This document shows, piece by piece, positions 27,299-36,774 of a stretch of 64,000 nucleotides of DNA. The DNA lies in NCBI RefSeq assembly GCF_001570905.1, contig NZ_BCSO01000009.1, positions 1 to 64,000 on the forward strand, given 5' to 3'. The position numbers were made by a program, and so were the translations under genes. The first letter of the stretch is position 1. Every line of letters starts with the position of its first letter. The notes beneath the pieces are model-generated. The model did not search any database, had not been told where the DNA came from, and saw only the letters and a list, made by a program, of their open reading frames with translations. The DNA is from [Zimmermannella] alba NBRC 15616. Its GTDB lineage: Bacteria; Actinomycetota; Actinomycetes; Actinomycetales; Microbacteriaceae.

Positions 27299-29779
27299 AT
27301 GTTCGAACGCTTCACCGACCGTGCGCGTCGCGTGATCGTGCTCGCCCAAGAAGAGGCGAAGGCGCTCAACCACAACTACATCGGCACCGAGCACATCTTG
27401 CTCGGTCTCGTCCGCGAGGGCGAGGGTGTGGCTGCCAAGGCGCTCGAATCGCTCGACATCTCGCTCGACGCGGTCCGCGCCCAGGTGCAGGACATCATCG
27501 GCCAAGGCCAGCAGAAGCCCACCGCGCACATCCCCTTCACACCGCGCGCGAAGAAGGTGCTCGAGCTCTCGCTGCGCGAGGCACTCCAGCTCGGCCACAA
27601 CTACATCGGCACCGAGCACATCCTCCTTGGCCTCATCCGCGAGGGCGAAGGTGTTGCCGCGCAGGTGCTCGTGAAGCTTGGCGCTGACCTCAACCGTGTG
27701 CGCCAGCAGGTGAACCAGCTCCTCTCCGGTTACCAGGGCAAGGAGCCCGTCGCTGCCGGCGACCAGGGCGCCCCCTCGAACCAGGGCCAGGGCTCGGCCG
27801 TGCTCGACCAGTACGGTCGCAACCTCACCCAGGCCGCCGCAGACGGCAAGCTCGACCCGGTCGTTGGCCGCGAGAAGCAGATCGAGCGCGTCATGCAGAT
27901 CCTTTCGCGCCGTTCCAAGAACAACCCCGTGCTCGTTGGTGAGCCCGGCGTTGGTAAGACGGCCGTCGTGGAGGGCCTCGCGCAGGCCATCGTCAACGGC
28001 GAAGTGCCCGAGACGCTCAAGGAGAAGCAGGTCTACTCGCTCGACCTCGGCTCGCTCATTGCTGGCTCCCGCTACCGCGGTGACTTTGAAGACCGCCTCA
28101 AGAAGGTCACGAAGGAAATCAAGACCCGCGGCGACATCATCGTCTTCATTGACGAGATCCACTCACTCGTGGGTGCCGGTGCTGCTGAGGGCGCGATCGA
28201 CGCTGCCTCGATCCTCAAGCCCATGCTCGCGCGTGGTGAACTCCAGACGATCGGTGCCACGACCCTCGACGAGTACAAGAAGCAGTTCGAGAAGGATGCT
28301 GCCCTCGAGCGCCGCTTCCAACCGGTGCAGGTCGAAGAACCCTCCATCGCACACACGATCAACATCCTCAAGGGTCTTCGTGAGCGTTACGAGGAGTTCC
28401 ACAAGGTGAAGATCACGGACGACGCGATCGTCGCCGCCGCGAACCTCGCCGACCGTTATGTCTCCGACCGCTTCCTCCCGGACAAGGCAATCGACCTCCT
28501 CGACGAGGCCGGTGCTCGTCTGCGCCTCTCGGTGCTTTCGTCGCCGCCGGAGCTTCGCGAACTCGACGAGAAGATCGCCGAGGTCCGCAAGGAGAAGGAA
28601 AAGGCGGCTGGCGAGCAGGACTTCGAGAAGGCCGCTTCGCTCCGCGACGATGAGAAGCAGCTCCTCGCTGAGCGTGTGCGTCTCGAGAAGCAGTGGCGTT
28701 CGGGCGATGTGCAGGCGTCGGGCACGGTGGATGCCGGGCTCATTGCCGAGGTGCTCGCGCAGGCCACCGGCATCCCGGTGTACAAGCTCACTGAGGAAGA
28801 GACCGCACGCCTCGTGTTCATGGAGGACGCCCTCCACCAGCGAGTGATCGGTCAGGACGAGGCCATCAAGGCGCTCTCGAAGACCATCCGCCGCACGCGT
28901 GCAGGCCTCAAGGACCCGAACCGTCCCTCCGGCTCGTTCATCTTCGCTGGCCCCACGGGTGTTGGTAAGACCGAGCTAGCGAAGGCGCTCGCGGAGTTCC
29001 TCTTCGATGACGAGTCGGCGCTCATTTCGCTCGACATGTCGGAGTTCGGTGAGAAGCACACGGTCTCGCGCCTGTTCGGTGCCCCTCCAGGATTCGTCGG
29101 CTTCGAAGAGGGTGGCCAGCTCACCGAAAAGGTGCGCCGGAAGCCGTTCTCGGTCGTCCTCTTCGATGAGATCGAGAAGGCACACCCGGACATCTTCAAC
29201 TCGCTCCTGCAGGTGCTTGAAGAGGGGCGTCTCACCGATGGTCAGGGTCGCATCGTCGACTTCAAGAACACGGTCATCATCATGACGACGAACCTCGGTA
29301 CGAAGGACATCGCGGGTGGTCCCGTCGGCTTCCAAGTCGAGGGCGACACCGAGACCTCGTACGAGCGGATGAAGGCGAAGGTCAACGAAGAGCTCAAGAA
29401 GCACTTCAAGCCCGAGTTCCTCAACCGCGTCGACGACACGATCGTGTTCCCGCAGCTGTCCGGCAAGGAGCTCCTGCAGATCGTCGACCTCTTCGTGAAG
29501 CGTCTCGCCGACCGCATGCTCGACCGCGACATGACCATCGAGGTGAGCGAGCAGGCGCGCAAGCAGCTCATCACGATCGGCCACGACCCGACGCTCGGTG
29601 CTCGTCCGCTGCGCCGTGCTGTGCAGCACGAGGTGGAGGATCTCCTCTCGGAGCAGATCCTCCGCGGCGAGCTCAAGGCGGGCGACCACGTCTCGGTCGA
29701 CTATGACGGCACGAAGTTCACCTTCGAGACGCGCAAGCGCCTCGAGCCGGTCGCAACGGAATCCGCCACTGCCGAGTAG
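27299..29779 (+). CDS. clpC: ClpC AAA+ chaperone/unfoldase
   Basis: This 826-residue Clp/Hsp100 ATPase feeds proteins to the ClpP protease. The N-terminal domain has the two Clp_N repeats ([11 protein letters not shown] twice, near residues 27-37 and 102-112). The first AAA module has GEPGVGKT (214-221) and [13 protein letters not shown]. The UVR-type middle region ([20 protein letters not shown]) and the second AAA module with GPTGVGKT (551-558) are complete. The C-terminal domain ends in an acidic tail. I chose the ATG at 27299 behind AAGGAGG, the family's usual start [12 protein letters not shown]. It is monocistronic and convergent with ppx/gppA, and two hairpin repeats lie in the gap. 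Confidence 0.96.
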   Translation: MFERFTDRARRVIVLAQEEAKALNHNYIGTEHILLGLVREGEGVAAKALESLDISLDAVRAQVQDIIGQGQQKPTAHIPFTPRAKKVLELSLREALQLGHNYIGTEHILLGLIREGEGVAAQVLVKLGADLNRVRQQVNQLLSGYQGKEPVAAGDQGAPSNQGQGSAVLDQYGRNLTQAAADGKLDPVVGREKQIERVMQILSRRSKNNPVLVGEPGVGKTAVVEGLAQAIVNGEVPETLKEKQVYSLDLGSLIAGSRYRGDFEDRLKKVTKEIKTRGDIIVFIDEIHSLVGAGAAEGAIDAASILKPMLARGELQTIGATTLDEYKKQFEKDAALERRFQPVQVEEPSIAHTINILKGLRERYEEFHKVKITDDAIVAAANLADRYVSDRFLPDKAIDLLDEAGARLRLSVLSSPPELRELDEKIAEVRKEKEKAAGEQDFEKAASLRDDEKQLLAERVRLEKQWRSGDVQASGTVDAGLIAEVLAQATGIPVYKLTEEETARLVFMEDALHQRVIGQDEAIKALSKTIRRTRAGLKDPNRPSGSFIFAGPTGVGKTELAKALAEFLFDDESALISLDMSEFGEKHTVSRLFGAPPGFVGFEEGGQLTEKVRRKPFSVVLFDEIEKAHPDIFNSLLQVLEEGRLTDGQGRIVDFKNTVIIMTTNLGTKDIAGGPVGFQVEGDTETSYERMKAKVNEELKKHFKPEFLNRVDDTIVFPQLSGKELLQIVDLFVKRLADRMLDRDMTIEVSEQARKQLITIGHDPTLGARPLRRAVQHEVEDLLSEQILRGELKAGDHVSVDYDGTKFTFETRKRLEPVATESATAE

Positions 29780-29816
29780 CGTTCGCGCGAACACACACGT
29801 CCCCGTTCCCTCTGCT

Positions 29817-29871
29817 CAGGTCGCACTTTCGACCTCAGGTCGCGCGACCTAGGGTCGCAATTGCGACCTGA
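29817..29871. repeat. 55-base inverted repeat, first copy (P8a)
   Basis: It begins CAGGTCGCACTTTCGACCT and ends AGGGTCGCAATTGCGACCTG, so the outer ends are nearly complementary, with an inner GGTCGCGCGACC palindrome. It is one of two copies in the gap between convergent clpC and ppx/gppA, and so a possible two-way terminator. Confidence 0.6.
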
Positions 29872-29920
29872 ACCACGTGACGTGGGCGTGATGCGGCGCG
29901 ACGTAGTTCCCGCCGGCAGT

Positions 29921-29975
29921 CAGGTCGCAGTTTCGACCTTAGGTGGCGAAACCTAGGGTCGTGATTGCGACCTGA
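29921..29975. repeat. 55-base inverted repeat, second copy (P8b)
   Basis: The same length and plan as the copy 104 bases upstream (start to start). It begins CAGGTCGCAGTTTCGACCT and ends TAGGGTCGTGATTGCGACCTG. Differences between the two copies fall in both arms and the inner part (GGTGGCGAAACC). It ends 20 bases before the ppx/gppA stop codon. Confidence 0.6.
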
Positions 29976-29994
29976 GTGGGGAGGGAGTGCGGGA

Positions 29995-30918
29995 CTACAT
30001 GCGGTCGAGGTAGTCGAGGAGGACGCCTTCGCGCATCGCCCAGGGGCACACGTCGAGCTCGTCGATGTCGAACATGCGCATCACCTCGAGGAGCACCGTG
30101 CCGCCAGCCACGACCTGGAAGGCGCGGTCCTGCGTGATGCCCGGGAGTGCGGGACGAGCCGCCGCCGGCATCTGCGCGAGGCGCGGCACCCAATCCTCAA
30201 GCTGCCACTGGCGGAGCGTGACGCGGTCGGCCGAGCCGATGCCATCCTGCACCGACCCCGCCAGGCGAGCGAGCGAACGGACCGTCTTCGAGGTGCCCAC
30301 AAACTGGTCGGGGCGGTCACGCTTCCGGAACGTCGCCGCATGCGGTTCCAGGGTCTTGCGCACGTGGCGCTGGAGGGCCTCGAGCTGCTTGAGCGTCGGC
30401 GGGTCATCGTGCAGGAAACCGAGCGTCGTGCGGCCCGCACCAAGCGGGACCGACACCGCCTTCTCTGGCACCTCATTGTTACCGATCGCAAGCTCGAGCG
30501 AGCCGCCGCCAATGTCGACGAGCATGATCCTGCCAGCAGCCCATCCAAACCAGCGGCGCGCAGCCAGGAACGTCGTCGAAGCCTCCTGCTCGCCCGACAT
30601 CACCTGCAGTTCGATGTCGGTTTCGCGCTTGATCCGCTCGAGGAGCGCCGGGCCGTTCTTCGCTTCGCGCAGTGCGCTTGTGGCCATCGGCAGCAGCGCA
30701 TCGAGGTTCGAGCGGCGGATCACCTTCGCGGCATCGTGCATCGCCGACATGATCGTGTCGACGCCCTCGTCGCTGATTGACCCATCCGGCGTGAGGTAGC
30801 GCATGAGACGCAGCGTCTTCTTCTGCGACGCCTCGGGCGTGGGACGTGCGCCAACATGGGCGTCCACCACCACGAGGTGAATGGTGTTCGAACCGACGTC
30901 GAGTACTCCAAGTCGCAT
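29995..30918 (-). CDS. Exopolyphosphatase / pppGpp phosphohydrolase family protein
   Basis: This 307-residue Ppx/GppA protein has the ASKHA-fold phosphate loop LDVGSNTIHLVVVD at the N-terminus and the second loop VDIGGGSLELA, both intact. It removes terminal phosphate from polyphosphate or from pppGpp; which one cannot be told from the sequence. The length is that of the short two-domain actinobacterial form (Ppx1/Ppx2 type), without the C-terminal HD domain. It starts at the ATG at 30918. Confidence 0.88.
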   Translation of the reverse strand: MRLGVLDVGSNTIHLVVVDAHVGARPTPEASQKKTLRLMRYLTPDGSISDEGVDTIMSAMHDAAKVIRRSNLDALLPMATSALREAKNGPALLERIKRETDIELQVMSGEQEASTTFLAARRWFGWAAGRIMLVDIGGGSLELAIGNNEVPEKAVSVPLGAGRTTLGFLHDDPPTLKQLEALQRHVRKTLEPHAATFRKRDRPDQFVGTSKTVRSLARLAGSVQDGIGSADRVTLRQWQLEDWVPRLAQMPAAARPALPGITQDRAFQVVAGGTVLLEVMRMFDIDELDVCPWAMREGVLLDYLDRM

Positions 30919-31070
30919 GGTGTCGAGGGTACTCAGAAAGCCCGCCCGGTCGCATGCTGAACCAATTGTTCGTCGAGTGTCGACAGATCTGGATCCCGCT
31001 CTTGGCGTCTCGGTGAAATGTGTTGCACGACACTGGCGTGGCGGGCGTTCTTGTGCCCTACTCTCGTCCC

Positions 31071-31586
31071 GTGCAGCAGTTCACCGTTCGCGCAGCAACG
31101 ACGCGCGATGTCATCGCCATCGAAGACCTCATCAAGCCCTACGTGCTTGATGGTCGTGTTCTTGGGAAAGAACGGGTCTGGCTCTACGAGTCGATTCAGG
31201 AGTTTGTCGTCGCTGAGCGATCGGATGGCAAGGTTATTGGATGCGGTGCACTTCACGTCCTCTGACGTGATCTCGGCGAGATCCGCACGATCACGATTCA
31301 TCCGGATGCTGGCGGCCTGGGCCTTGGTTCGCGCATCCTCAGCGAGCTCGTTGAGCGTGCCTACGCGCTCGGCCTTGACCGTCTGTTCTGCCTCACCTTC
31401 GAGACGCGCTTCTTCGCGAAGCATGGATTCCGTGAGGTGGAAGAGCGAATCATCGACGATGCGACGTTCCACGAGATCCTCCGCTCGCCGGACATGGGCG
31501 TCCACGAGTTCCACGAGTTGCCGTATCTCAAGCCCAACACGCTCGGGAACACGCGCATGATTCGGGAGCTGCACGAGGCGGCCTAG
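31071..31586 (+). pseudogene. argA: N-acetylglutamate synthase (GNAT) interrupted by an in-frame TGA
   Basis: The frame codes for a GNAT-family amino-acid N-acetyltransferase of about 171 residues, which makes N-acetylglutamate, the first step of arginine synthesis. It has one TGA at 31263-31265. Before it comes GKVIGCGALHVL; after it, in the same frame, RDLGEIRTITIHPDAGGLGLGS, then FCLTFETRFFAKHGF and YLKPNTLGNTRM. In relatives, including the M. tuberculosis enzyme as I remember it, the residue between HVL and xDLGEIRT is Trp, so TGG has become TGA. No other damage is seen. GTG 31071 gives a family-like start (VQQFTVRAATTRDV). Confidence 0.85.
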
Positions 31587-31622
31587 TTCCGAACGTGGGC
31601 ACACGCCAGGTCAGCTCCGGGG

Positions 31623-33471
31623 ACGGAGCTGTACAACCCGACGAGCGCCCCGATCTCGCTTGACGGCTGGTCGGTGCAGTACCGGAGCGCGGCGGGGACG
31701 GGCGCCGCGAACGGTGTCGCGCCGCTGAGCGGACAGATTCCTGCGCAGGGCTACTACCTCGTGAGCCTCGGCTCGAACGGCGCCAATGGCGCCGCCCTGC
31801 CGACGCCCGACGCCAGCGCCCCCGGCATGAACCCGAGCGGATCGAACGGTGTCATCTTCCTGTCAAACCAGGTATCTGCGCTCACGCTCCCGGCGGGTTC
31901 GGTTGTCGCCGCGAACGGCGTGATTGACGCCGTCGGGTACGGAACTGTCACGTTGTTTGAGGGATCCGCCGCTGCGGGTCTCGGTGGCACCTCGGACCAG
32001 CGATCCACGCAGCGTACGAACGGCCTCGACACCGACAACAACGCCGCTGACTTCAGTCGTGCGACGCCGACCCCGCAGAACTCGAGTACCACTCCGGTCA
32101 CTGATCCGGGTGCGACCCCCAACCCCTTCCGCGGCGGTCGTGACACCCATCGACCAGATTCAGGGCACAGGTGATACATCGCCGCTCGCGGGGCAGAACG
32201 TCACCACGCAGGGTGTTGTTACGGCGGTCTACCCCACGGGCGGTCTCAAGGGGTTCGTGATCCAGATGCCTGGTGTGGTTGATCTCGCAACGCACAAGGC
32301 CTCGCGCGGCATCTTCGTGTACGCCCCGAACGACGATGCCAAGGTGACGATCGGTGACTCGGTCACCGTGACCGGCAACGTCTCCGAGTACTTTGGGCTC
32401 ACGCAGATCTCGGCCTCAACTGTGGCCAAGATCGCTGCACTTGGCGAGGTTCCCGCCACGGGCCTCACCTGGACCGGTGACGAAGCCGTCCGCGAATCCT
32501 TCGAGGGCATGCTCGTCATGCCGAAGGACAAGCTCGTCGTGACCGACAACTACGGCGTGAACCAGTACGGCGAGATTGGTCTTGCGGTGAACGACGTCCT
32601 CGTGACGCCGACTGAAGTTGGTGCTCCGATGAGCGCCGAGGCCAAGGCTCAGGCTGCCGACAACGCTGCTCGCGGCATCCTCCTCGACGATGGTGCTTCG
32701 ACGAAGTACACGGGCGCAGGATCCGGCATCCCAACCCCGTACATCGACCAGGACCGCCCGGTGACGGTTGGCGCAACGGCCACCTTCACGAAGCCGGTCA
32801 TCCTCTCGTACGGCTTTGACAGGTGACGTCTGCAGCGGACTGTCCCGGTGAGCGGAAGCAACCCGGTTGACGAGCCCGCCACCTTCCTCGTTGGTGATTT
32901 CAACGCGTACTCGATGGAGTCGCCGGTCACGACGATCACGGATGCTGGCTTCGCCGACCTTGGCCACTCGACGAGCTCGACGACCGGCTTCACCGAGTAC
33001 TCGTACCTCTTCGGTGGCACGCTTGGCTCGCTCGACCACGTCTTCGCTTCGCCGGCGGCCCAGGCACTCGTCGGTGGCGTTGACACCTGGACGATCAACT
33101 CCTATGAGTCGGTTGCCTACGAGTACAGCCGCTGGAACAGCAACGTCGAAGCGTTCTACTCGCCTGACCAGTTCCGTGCCTCGGACCACAACCCGGAGGT
33201 CGTGAAGCTTGTCTTCCCGACGCCAGCACTGACCCCGACGGCACAGCCGACACCGGCGCCCAGCAGCACGGCAACGGCGAGCCCTGTCGCAAGCTCGAAC
33301 CCCACTGAATCACTGACGGCTTCGCCGGACGCGGCGGCCACGGACGGCGAGCGTTCTGGCAACGGTGGCCTTGCGGGTACTGGTGCTGAGGGCATGATTC
33401 CAGCAGCAGTGGCGGGCCTCGCGCTGCTGCTGGGTGGCCTGGTGGCTCGCCGTCGACCGGCTGAGCGCTAG
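31623..33471 (+). pseudogene. Remnant of a secreted LTD/OB/endonuclease-phosphatase (ExeM-like) nuclease
   Basis: This is the remains of a large extracellular nuclease. It begins inside the lamin-tail domain (TELYNPTSAPISLDGWSVQY) with no signal peptide or start codon, only 37 bases after argA. The frame shifts at the C5 run 32116-32120: removing one C restores TPTPSAAVVTPIDQIQGTGDTS. The OB-like domain then runs to a TGA at 32824-32826, where FDR-stop-RLQ suggests Trp. The following text jumps from PVDEPATF to LVGDFNAY, so most of the endonuclease/exonuclease/phosphatase domain is deleted. The C-terminus (DHNPEVVKL, Thr/Pro linker, LAGTG, helix, RRRPAER) is a normal sorting tail. The gene cannot make an active nuclease. 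Confidence 0.85.
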
Positions 33472-33486
33472 ACCACACGAATCCGC

Positions 33487-33528
33487 CAGGGGCGGGGCAG
33501 GAACTCAAGGGTTCCCGCCCCGCCCCTG
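33487..33528 (+). terminator. Terminator after the nuclease remnant
   Basis: 18-base arms starting CAGGGGCGGGGC pair with GCCCCGCCCCTG across a 6-base loop, with one G-T pair. It lies 16 bases past the last stop and has no T-run. Confidence 0.7.
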
Positions 33529-33570
33529 CGCGTCGTCAAGATTTGGATGCCGGGCCGGTAGCGTGTCGGC

Positions 33571-34233
33571 ATGCCTGCAACACCTCGTCCAAGTCGGCAG
33601 ACGATCTTTCGTCGTCGCCGTGCTGCCCTTGTGGCGTGTGTGGTGTTGATGCTTGCCGCGTTGGTGTTTCTTGTTCCTCACCTCGTGGGCAGTGGCGCTG
33701 ACTCGACGGCTGAGGCTCCGGACACGCCCACGGCGAGCCCCACCCCGACGAGCGTGACTGCGCAAGACGTTGCGCCGACGCCGGATGCTGGTGGGGGAGC
33801 ATCCACCGCCACATCGGCTGCGCCTACGGCGGAGGCGTTGCAGCCCTGCATCCCGCCTGAGGTTGTGCTCACTGCGAAGCTTGATGCTGAAACGTACAGC
33901 GCAGATCAGCAGCCGAAGCTGTCGCTTGTGCTCGAGAACACAGGGTCGAAGCCGTGCACGATTGATGTTGGGACTGCCAAGCAGGTGTACACGATCACGA
34001 GTGGCGCGGACCACATTTGGACTTCGACGGATTGCCAGAGCGAGGCTCGGTCGCAGCCGGTCCAATTGGGTGCCGGGCAACGCCTCGAAGCGCCCCCTAT
34101 TACGTGGGTGAAGGAGCGATCGGCGCCAAGCAGCTGTTCGGGGGAACGACCCAAGGCGCTCCCGGGCACGTATCAACTCACCGTGCAGATGGACAGCTTG
34201 ACGTCGGAGCCGGCGAGGTTCGTCTTGCAGTAG
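33571..34233 (+). CDS. Membrane-anchored secreted protein of unknown function
   Basis: This 220-residue protein has a short Arg-rich cytoplasmic N-terminus (residues 1-18) and one membrane helix (19-42). A Thr/Pro/Ala-rich spacer (45-90) precedes an extracellular domain of about 125 residues. The domain (VLTAKLDAETYSADQQPKLSL...LPGTYQLTVQMDSL) reads as an immunoglobulin-like beta-sandwich with four Cys (CIPPE, CTIDV, CQSEA, CSGER), likely two disulfides. I recall similar proteins in actinobacteria, but no assigned function. The start is the ATG at 33571; the gene stands alone. Confidence 0.7.
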   Translation: MPATPRPSRQTIFRRRRAALVACVVLMLAALVFLVPHLVGSGADSTAEAPDTPTASPTPTSVTAQDVAPTPDAGGGASTATSAAPTAEALQPCIPPEVVLTAKLDAETYSADQQPKLSLVLENTGSKPCTIDVGTAKQVYTITSGADHIWTSTDCQSEARSQPVQLGAGQRLEAPPITWVKERSAPSSCSGERPKALPGTYQLTVQMDSLTSEPARFVLQ

Positions 34234-34300
34234 CGGGGGCGTTGCACGGACATCGAGACGGAATGCCTGTGCGACATTGGGCGCAGAGGTCTCGCCAAGG

Positions 34301-34322
34301 GTTTACTCAGCTGTTACTCAGT
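34301..34322 (+). promoter_or_regulatory. Possible PhoP (PHO-box-like) direct repeat
   Basis: GTTTACTCAGC at 34301-34311 is followed directly by TGTTACTCAGT at 34312-34322, an 11-base direct repeat. Actinobacterial PHO boxes are 11-base direct repeats resembling GTTCACC. Its place about 57 bases ahead of a secreted 5'-nucleotidase gene suits phosphate control. The match to the published consensus is only partial. Confidence 0.35.
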
Positions 34323-34378
34323 TGTGATGTATTGCGGCTCTATCCGCATTGAGCGGCAAAACCCTTTGAGGAGTCCTC

Positions 34379-36586
34379 GTGCAGCTTCCCCGTCCCCTTG
34401 CCCGCTTCGGTGGTGCCGCGCTTGCCGCCTGCGCATGTGTTGCAGTTGCTGGCGTGTCGCCGGCCTTCGCCCAGGTGTCGTCGCCGGCCGTGATCCAGCC
34501 CACCGCTGGCACGACCCAGGTCAACCTCATCGGCTTTAACGACTTCCACGGTCGTATCAACGATGCTGACCGTTTCGCCGCAAACGTCCTCACCGCGCAG
34601 GCCCCGTTTGGCGACGCGAACACGCTCATTCTCGGTAACGGCGACCAGGTTGGCGCGACGGTGTTCGAATCGGCCGCGCTCAATGACCAGCCCACGATCG
34701 ACGCACTGAACGCCCTGGGCGTTGAAAGCTACACGCAGGGCAACCACGAGTTCGACAAGGGTGCTGCTGACGCCGTTGGCCGTATTCAGAACGGCACGAA
34801 CGGCCCGGATCTCGCGGCAAACGTGACCGATGCATCGGGGGCGCACCCCTTTGGTGAGTATGCGCTGTTCACGGTCACTGGCAAGCAGGTCGCGGTGATT
34901 GGCGCCGTGACGAGCGAGGTCCCTTCGCTCGTTTCGCCGGATGGCATCACTGGCTACACCTTTGAAGACCCGGTTGCCGCCGTGAACCGTGTTGCAGCCC
35001 AGCTATCCGATGGCAACCCTGCCAACGGTGAGGCCGACGTCATCGTTGCGTCGTACCACGATGGTGGCCCCGTTGCAGGCAACGACCAGCTTCAGACCAA
35101 CATGGCGAACACTTCGTTCGCGCACATGGTGAACGACACCGTCCCTGCGGTTGACGCCATTTTCAACGCCCACACGCACATGGCCTATGCCTATGACGCG
35201 CCGATCGGTGCATCGACCCGTCCGGTCATCCAGGCCGACTCGTACGGGACCTCGATTGCTCAGGTGGTGCTCACGATTGATGCCAACAACAACGTGACGC
35301 TCGCCCAGAGCTCGGTCATTCCGACTCCGAAGGCGGTTCCGACCGAACTCGCGAACGACCCGACGATCCTCAAGATCCAGCAGATCATGGCCGATGCAGT
35401 CGCACAGTCGGGCCCGATCGGTGCTCAGGTCATCGCGACCCAGACGGCAGACCTCACGCGCGCGAAGCAGTGCGAGCCGGGCTCGATCCAGGTTGCTGCT
35501 GATGGCACGACGTCGAATTGCGTTGTGGCGGTCAAGGACGACCGTGCAAACGAGTCGGCACTCGGTGGTGTGGTCGCGAACTCGATGCTTGACTCGCTGA
35601 ACGGCGCAGGCCACCCCGTCGACATTGCGATGATCAACCCGGGCGGTCTTCGCGCCGACATCATGAATGACGGCCAGGTCACGTACAAGGAAGCCGCTTC
35701 GGTGCTTCCCTTCGCGAACACGCTCATGCAGGTGGAGCTCACGGGTGCTGACCTGAAGCAGATCCTTGAAGAGCAGTGGCAGCCGGATGGCTCGCAGCGT
35801 CCGTATCTGCAGCTCGGCCTCTCGGATGGCTTCACCTACACCTACGACCCTGACCGCCCCCGCGGTGACCGCATTCTCTCGATGTCGCTGAACGGCACGT
35901 TCATCGATCCTGCAAAGGTTTACCACGTGGCCGCGCCGAGCTTCCTCGCCACTGGTGGCGACAACTTCGCTGGGTTCAAGAAGGCGACCTTGGTGAAGGA
36001 CACGGGTCTCATCGACCTCGAGTCGTTCGTGAAGTGGGTCAAGGCGAAGGGCCAGCTCCCGATCGACAACAACCGCAATGGTGTCATCGTGCCCGCCCTT
36101 GCTGGTAAGGATGGCTACCCCTACACCGAGACGGTGAAGGCTGGCAGCACCTTCAGCTTCGGTGTGGCTGGCTTCGACCTCGCTTCGCTCGGCTACACGC
36201 AGAACAGCGTCATCAAGGGCGAGCTCATCGGCCCGGACGGCGCACGCATCGCGCTCCCCGGTGAGGCGACGGTAACCGACCCGAACATCGCCGGTCTCGA
36301 GATCACGATCCCTGAGAACCTCGCGACCGGTCAGTACACGCTCGTCCTGAGCTTCGACAACTCGGACACGGTGACGTACCTCCCGCTCTCGGTTGAGGGT
36401 CTTCCGCAGTCGGCCCCGACTGAGACCGCTCAGTCGAGCGAGACTGCTCAGCCGACCGAGGCGCCGGCTCCGGCCGCCGAAGCCCTTGCTGGCACGGGTG
36501 CCGAGCTTGACGTTGCTGGCTGGATCGCAGTGGCGGCAGTTCTCGCCGTGGCCGGCGGTGCGTTCCTCGCACGTCGTCGCGCATAG
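34379..36586 (+). CDS. Secreted 5'-nucleotidase with LAGTG sorting tail
   Basis: This 735-residue UshA/5'-nucleotidase family enzyme hydrolyses extracellular nucleotides to nucleoside and phosphate. A signal peptide (residues 1-31) leads into the metallophosphatase domain: IGFNDFHGRI, GNGDQVG, QGNHEFDKG and NAHTHMAY carry the metal ligands. The C-terminal 5'-nucleotidase domain (INPGGLRAD, LPFANTLMQVELTG, YLQLGLSDGFTYTYD, TGGDNFAGF) binds substrate. An Ig-like region, a Ser/Thr/Pro linker, LAGTG (residues about 699-703), a helix and ARRRA end the protein, so it should be attached to the wall. The start is GTG behind GAGGAG. With the nuclease remnant upstream it suggests a past pathway for phosphate and nucleosides from external DNA. 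Confidence 0.93.
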   Translation: MQLPRPLARFGGAALAACACVAVAGVSPAFAQVSSPAVIQPTAGTTQVNLIGFNDFHGRINDADRFAANVLTAQAPFGDANTLILGNGDQVGATVFESAALNDQPTIDALNALGVESYTQGNHEFDKGAADAVGRIQNGTNGPDLAANVTDASGAHPFGEYALFTVTGKQVAVIGAVTSEVPSLVSPDGITGYTFEDPVAAVNRVAAQLSDGNPANGEADVIVASYHDGGPVAGNDQLQTNMANTSFAHMVNDTVPAVDAIFNAHTHMAYAYDAPIGASTRPVIQADSYGTSIAQVVLTIDANNNVTLAQSSVIPTPKAVPTELANDPTILKIQQIMADAVAQSGPIGAQVIATQTADLTRAKQCEPGSIQVAADGTTSNCVVAVKDDRANESALGGVVANSMLDSLNGAGHPVDIAMINPGGLRADIMNDGQVTYKEAASVLPFANTLMQVELTGADLKQILEEQWQPDGSQRPYLQLGLSDGFTYTYDPDRPRGDRILSMSLNGTFIDPAKVYHVAAPSFLATGGDNFAGFKKATLVKDTGLIDLESFVKWVKAKGQLPIDNNRNGVIVPALAGKDGYPYTETVKAGSTFSFGVAGFDLASLGYTQNSVIKGELIGPDGARIALPGEATVTDPNIAGLEITIPENLATGQYTLVLSFDNSDTVTYLPLSVEGLPQSAPTETAQSSETAQPTEAPAPAAEALAGTGAELDVAGWIAVAAVLAVAGGAFLARRRA

Positions 36587-36603
36587 CTGAACCAGCTTGT
36601 TCA

Positions 36604-36642
36604 ACAACGGTGGCCTGGACACAATGTCCAGGCCACCGTTGT
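36604..36642 (+). terminator. Terminator of the 5'-nucleotidase gene
   Basis: Perfect 18-base arms starting ACAACGGTGGCCTGGACA close on a CAA triloop, 18 bases past the stop, followed by CTTGTGTG. The core GGTGGCCTGG resembles the hairpin at 22326, which also closes a secreted-enzyme gene. Confidence 0.75.
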
Positions 36643-36774
36643 CTTGTGTGCGTGGGGGAGTTGCGGGCGCCGGACGTGACGGGTCTGACCTGCCGCAGCC
36701 AGAGGAGCGCCACGGTCTTGTCGCGGCGTTGCTGCGCATGTGAGCGATCGCCGTGGAGTCTGGCCCTGGATTCG

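Noticed and set aside
24476-33471. Genome-wide reassignment of TGA to Trp
   Set aside because: TGA is the natural stop at several tight ATGA/GTGA overlaps (folE/P, folB, folK, histidine kinase), and TGG is used freely for Trp, so reassignment is not possible; only partial suppression remains.
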